From G963669295 sp963669295 (GTDB lineage: Bacteria > Bacteroidota > Bacteroidia > Flavobacteriales_D > CALLUQ01): 64,000 bases of DNA. Where the stretch lies: NCBI GenBank assembly GCA_963669295.1, contig OY769938.1, positions 930,001 through 994,000 on the forward strand. The letters are read 5' to 3'. Positions within the stretch are counted from its first letter, which is position 1. Every line of letters starts with the position of its first letter. The notes below the pieces were generated by a model. The model was not told the origin of the DNA and made no database searches. It saw only the letters and a program-made list of their open reading frames with translations. The position numbers were made by a program, and so were the translations under genes. Shown piece after piece: positions 61,753 through 64,000 of this stretch.

Positions 61753-64000
61753 ATGAAGACCATATACCTCCTCCTTATTTGCTTATGCTGTAGCATTGCC
61801 CATGCCCAAACCTTTCGGGTGGTAAACATGATTCCCAATACAGAAAGTAACGAAACCAATCAAGACAGTGAGCCCAGTCTTACTGTGAATCCCAACAATC
61901 CACAAGAAGTTATAGGCACTGCCTTCACTCCCAACCCCAATGGAGTGCTCACCGTTGCTCCCATTTACATTTCACAAGATGGGGGAAACACCTGGACACT
62001 CAACAGCATTGTTCCTAGCGGCAATGGCATGACGGGCGATATTACTGTGGGACTATCGCGCAACAACACCTTGTATGCTGGCATTTTAAGTGGTGGCGCA
62101 GGATTACAAATGCAAATTTTGCGCGACAACACCTATACTGTTGCAGGAGCAATGCAAGTACTATTAACTCGTAATAATGAAGACCAGCCCTACCTCAAAA
62201 CCATTACTCCACTGGGGGGGCCACTGCGCAACAACGACCTTTTGTATGTTGGACATAACGACTTTAATGCCGCTGCGGGACGAACAGCATCCATCGAGCA
62301 ATCGATGAATGCAGCGACCGCCCCTCCTCCTGCCGGACTAACCACTGTTCGATTAGAAGTGCGTAACACCAATGGACAGGACGGGCCTCCCATTCGTTCG
62401 GCCACCCATCCTAATGGCACTGTTTATGCCATGTTTTACCGACGCACAGCCAGTGTTGGCACCACAAGAACAGGCGACATCACTGTAGTACGCGACGATA
62501 ACTGGGGGCAGGGCGCACTTCCCCTGGTTAACCCTTATGGTTTTATTACCGACCCTGGCGATGGCCTTGCAGGAGTACTGGTAGCACAAAACATCAGTTG
62601 GGTATGGAACAATGGTGCAGCCATGGGGCAGGAACGTCTTGGCGACCGGTGCAGCATTGCTGTTGATCCACGCAACAGTCAAACCGTATACATTGCTTAT
62701 CTTGACCTTCCAGCAGGCAATCCAGCCAACACCACTACCTTACACGTAAGAAGATCCACCAATGGAGGAGTCACCTGGTCGAACGATTTACTTACCGTCA
62801 ACAATGTTATTGTTCCTCAATTGGCCATTAACATTCGAGGCACTGTAGGACTGCTTTACCAGCAACTCACCCCACAGGTATTTGGACAAAACTGGGTCAC
62901 CCACTTTAGGCAAAACACCAATGCAGCAGCCACCAACTGGAACGACAACATCCTTTCCAATACTCCATCTAATGTTCCAGTCAGGGCATTCGGTCCTTAC
63001 CTGGGCGACTATGCCGGACTGGAAGCAGTGGGCAAAGATTTTTATGGCAACTTTTCGGCCAACAATACCCCCAACGTTGCCAACTTCCCCAATGGAGTTA
63101 CCTTTCAACGCAATACACAAGGACTTCAATTGCGTAACTTCAACAATACGGCCAACGTGCCTATTTCCATCGACCCTTTCTTTTTTGAAGCCGAACAAAT
63201 TCCCGACAATCGCGACTTTTATGTGCGCGATTGGACCACCAACACCACTACATTCGACATTGGCCTGGAGCCTTCTACCAACCCAATATTTTATACTACC
63301 AGCGATATATGGAATCGACGCAGCAACACTGCCGGTGGATTCAATGGTAACGACCAGCCCAACAACGAAAACCCTTGGATATCCACTAGTGGCAGCAACT
63401 ACGCCTTTGCACGCGTGCATCGCAAAGGCACTGGGGTATCTGAAACAGTTACGCTGCATTTTTTAAAATCGGAATTTGGTACCGGCAGTAACTATGTAGA
63501 TGCCAACACCACTGCCGACCCCACCCTCTCCTTTGCTTCGGGAGAAAGTGTAAAAACCATGACTTCCGGCTACGAATGGGAGCTTATTGCCACCAACTCA
63601 ACACATGTATGTTTGGCCGTAGAAATCAATACTCCTACCGATCCGGTGGTAACTCCTACCTTACTGGGGAGGGCTCCCGGCTGGCCCAATACCGATTTGG
63701 CGGTATTGTACGACAACAACAAGGCGCAGCGCAACCTGGGCGTATTTTCTGGTGGAGGAAGTCCTGGAGGCAACACTGGTGGCACTAACGACGACAACAC
63801 CACTACCTACTATGCCGTTGTTCATAATGCAGCACTTCACCCCCGAAACATGGTGCTGCAATTTCAACCCAACAAAAGCTTCATTAAGATAGCAGGAAGA
63901 AATCCGCAATTATCATTTCCGGGAAGCAAGCCAAAACTCAACGTGGTAGACAGCACCAACACCCTGACCTTAAAAAACATGCAACCGGGTGAAAACCGAT
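61753..64000 (+). CDS. Sialidase-like (BNR-repeat) secreted protein, 3' end outside window
   Basis: ATG at 61753 opens a frame that stays open to the right edge (749 codons seen). A signal peptide (residues 1-19, AHAQ) precedes a propeller-type domain with EPSLTVNPNNPQEVIGTAF and repeated Asp-box-like turns: SQDGGNTWTLNS and STNGGVTWSNDL. This matches exo-alpha-sialidase-like folds. After about residue 470 come beta-rich, Asn/Thr-rich modules including a Gly-rich turn (SGGGSPGGNTGGTNDDN). Residues for sialic-acid cleavage are not evident, so binding or another glycosidase activity is possible. A T9SS domain is expected beyond the edge but cannot be seen. Confidence 0.7.
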   Translation, partial: MKTIYLLLICLCCSIAHAQTFRVVNMIPNTESNETNQDSEPSLTVNPNNPQEVIGTAFTPNPNGVLTVAPIYISQDGGNTWTLNSIVPSGNGMTGDITVGLSRNNTLYAGILSGGAGLQMQILRDNTYTVAGAMQVLLTRNNEDQPYLKTITPLGGPLRNNDLLYVGHNDFNAAAGRTASIEQSMNAATAPPPAGLTTVRLEVRNTNGQDGPPIRSATHPNGTVYAMFYRRTASVGTTRTGDITVVRDDNWGQGALPLVNPYGFITDPGDGLAGVLVAQNISWVWNNGAAMGQERLGDRCSIAVDPRNSQTVYIAYLDLPAGNPANTTTLHVRRSTNGGVTWSNDLLTVNNVIVPQLAINIRGTVGLLYQQLTPQVFGQNWVTHFRQNTNAAATNWNDNILSNTPSNVPVRAFGPYLGDYAGLEAVGKDFYGNFSANNTPNVANFPNGVTFQRNTQGLQLRNFNNTANVPISIDPFFFEAEQIPDNRDFYVRDWTTNTTTFDIGLEPSTNPIFYTTSDIWNRRSNTAGGFNGNDQPNNENPWISTSGSNYAFARVHRKGTGVSETVTLHFLKSEFGTGSNYVDANTTADPTLSFASGESVKTMTSGYEWELIATNSTHVCLAVEINTPTDPVVTPTLLGRAPGWPNTDLAVLYDNNKAQRNLGVFSGGGSPGGNTGGTNDDNTTTYYAVVHNAALHPRNMVLQFQPNKSFIKIAGRNPQLSFPGSKPKLNVVDSTNTLTLKNMQPGENR

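Noticed and set aside
1..64000. tRNA, rRNA, prophage or insertion sequence
   Set aside because: I looked for cloverleaf T-arm motifs in the gaps and for transposase or integrase motifs in the proteins and saw none; a covariance-model scan could still reveal a missed tRNA.

Overview
The window is a chromosomal segment of a Bacteroidota bacterium, most likely a member of Flavobacteriales. The evidence is several cell-surface proteins ending in type IX secretion (T9SS) sorting domains of types A and B, the mutY-ssb-gldE-gldD block, promoter -7 boxes of the TAnnTTTG type, and an almost complete lack of Shine-Dalgarno sequences before genes. No rRNA, tRNA, phage, insertion sequence, plasmid or CRISPR gene was seen. 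Most of the window is housekeeping. The stretch from about 56.4 kb to the right end is more accessory.

Left part (1-21.8 kb): a leftward group kdsD-tatC-CMD protein-DUF5686 protein (cut by the left edge) lies divergent to recQ. Then come a leftward TolB-like outer membrane protein, a half-size TSUP permease and an M20 amidohydrolase, an MBL-fold hydrolase, and a leftward kynurenine operon (kynU, an unannotated 47-codon membrane peptide gene, kmo, and an outer membrane protein). hemL, a UbiA-like membrane protein, a small unknown protein and gcvP follow.

Middle (21.9-29.9 kb): four tandem paralogous secreted proteins of about 610-650 residues, each with a signal peptide, a shared jelly-roll-like architecture, a type A T9SS sorting domain and its own strong terminator. 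This is a multigene surface-protein family, with three copies in the codon style of highly expressed genes.

29.9-48.6 kb: MlaF/MlaE-type lipid transport genes, a mini-lipoprotein plus SprT-like protein, an aminotransferase, manC, fumC, an ArsC-like protein, prfB with a programmed +1 frameshift, recX and an MFS transporter. A conserved leftward block follows (SpoIIM-like, two membrane proteins, DUF4350, MoxR ATPase, DUF58) with a divergent RDD gene. Last are ribonuclease G and a 30-residue, extremely basic, probably ribosomal peptide preceded by a leader with two perfect hairpins.

48.7-64 kb: HU, mutY, ssb and the gliding genes gldE and gldD, a T9SS-exported M14 carboxypeptidase, ctaA, a pair of overlapping small outer-membrane barrels, and a PKD-repeat protein with a type B sorting domain. 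A 900-base non-coding stretch follows with a pair of REP-like palindromes and six 22-base tandem repeats, then a duplicated-domain lipoprotein-like gene and a sialidase-like repeat protein cut by the right edge.

No clearly new defence or mobile system was found. The observations I consider most worth checking are the hairpin leader before the tiny basic protein, the AGGAGG-driven prfB frameshift in a phylum whose ribosomes hide the anti-SD, the small ORF inside the kyn operon, the tandem T9SS family, and the MoxR/DUF58 membrane block.
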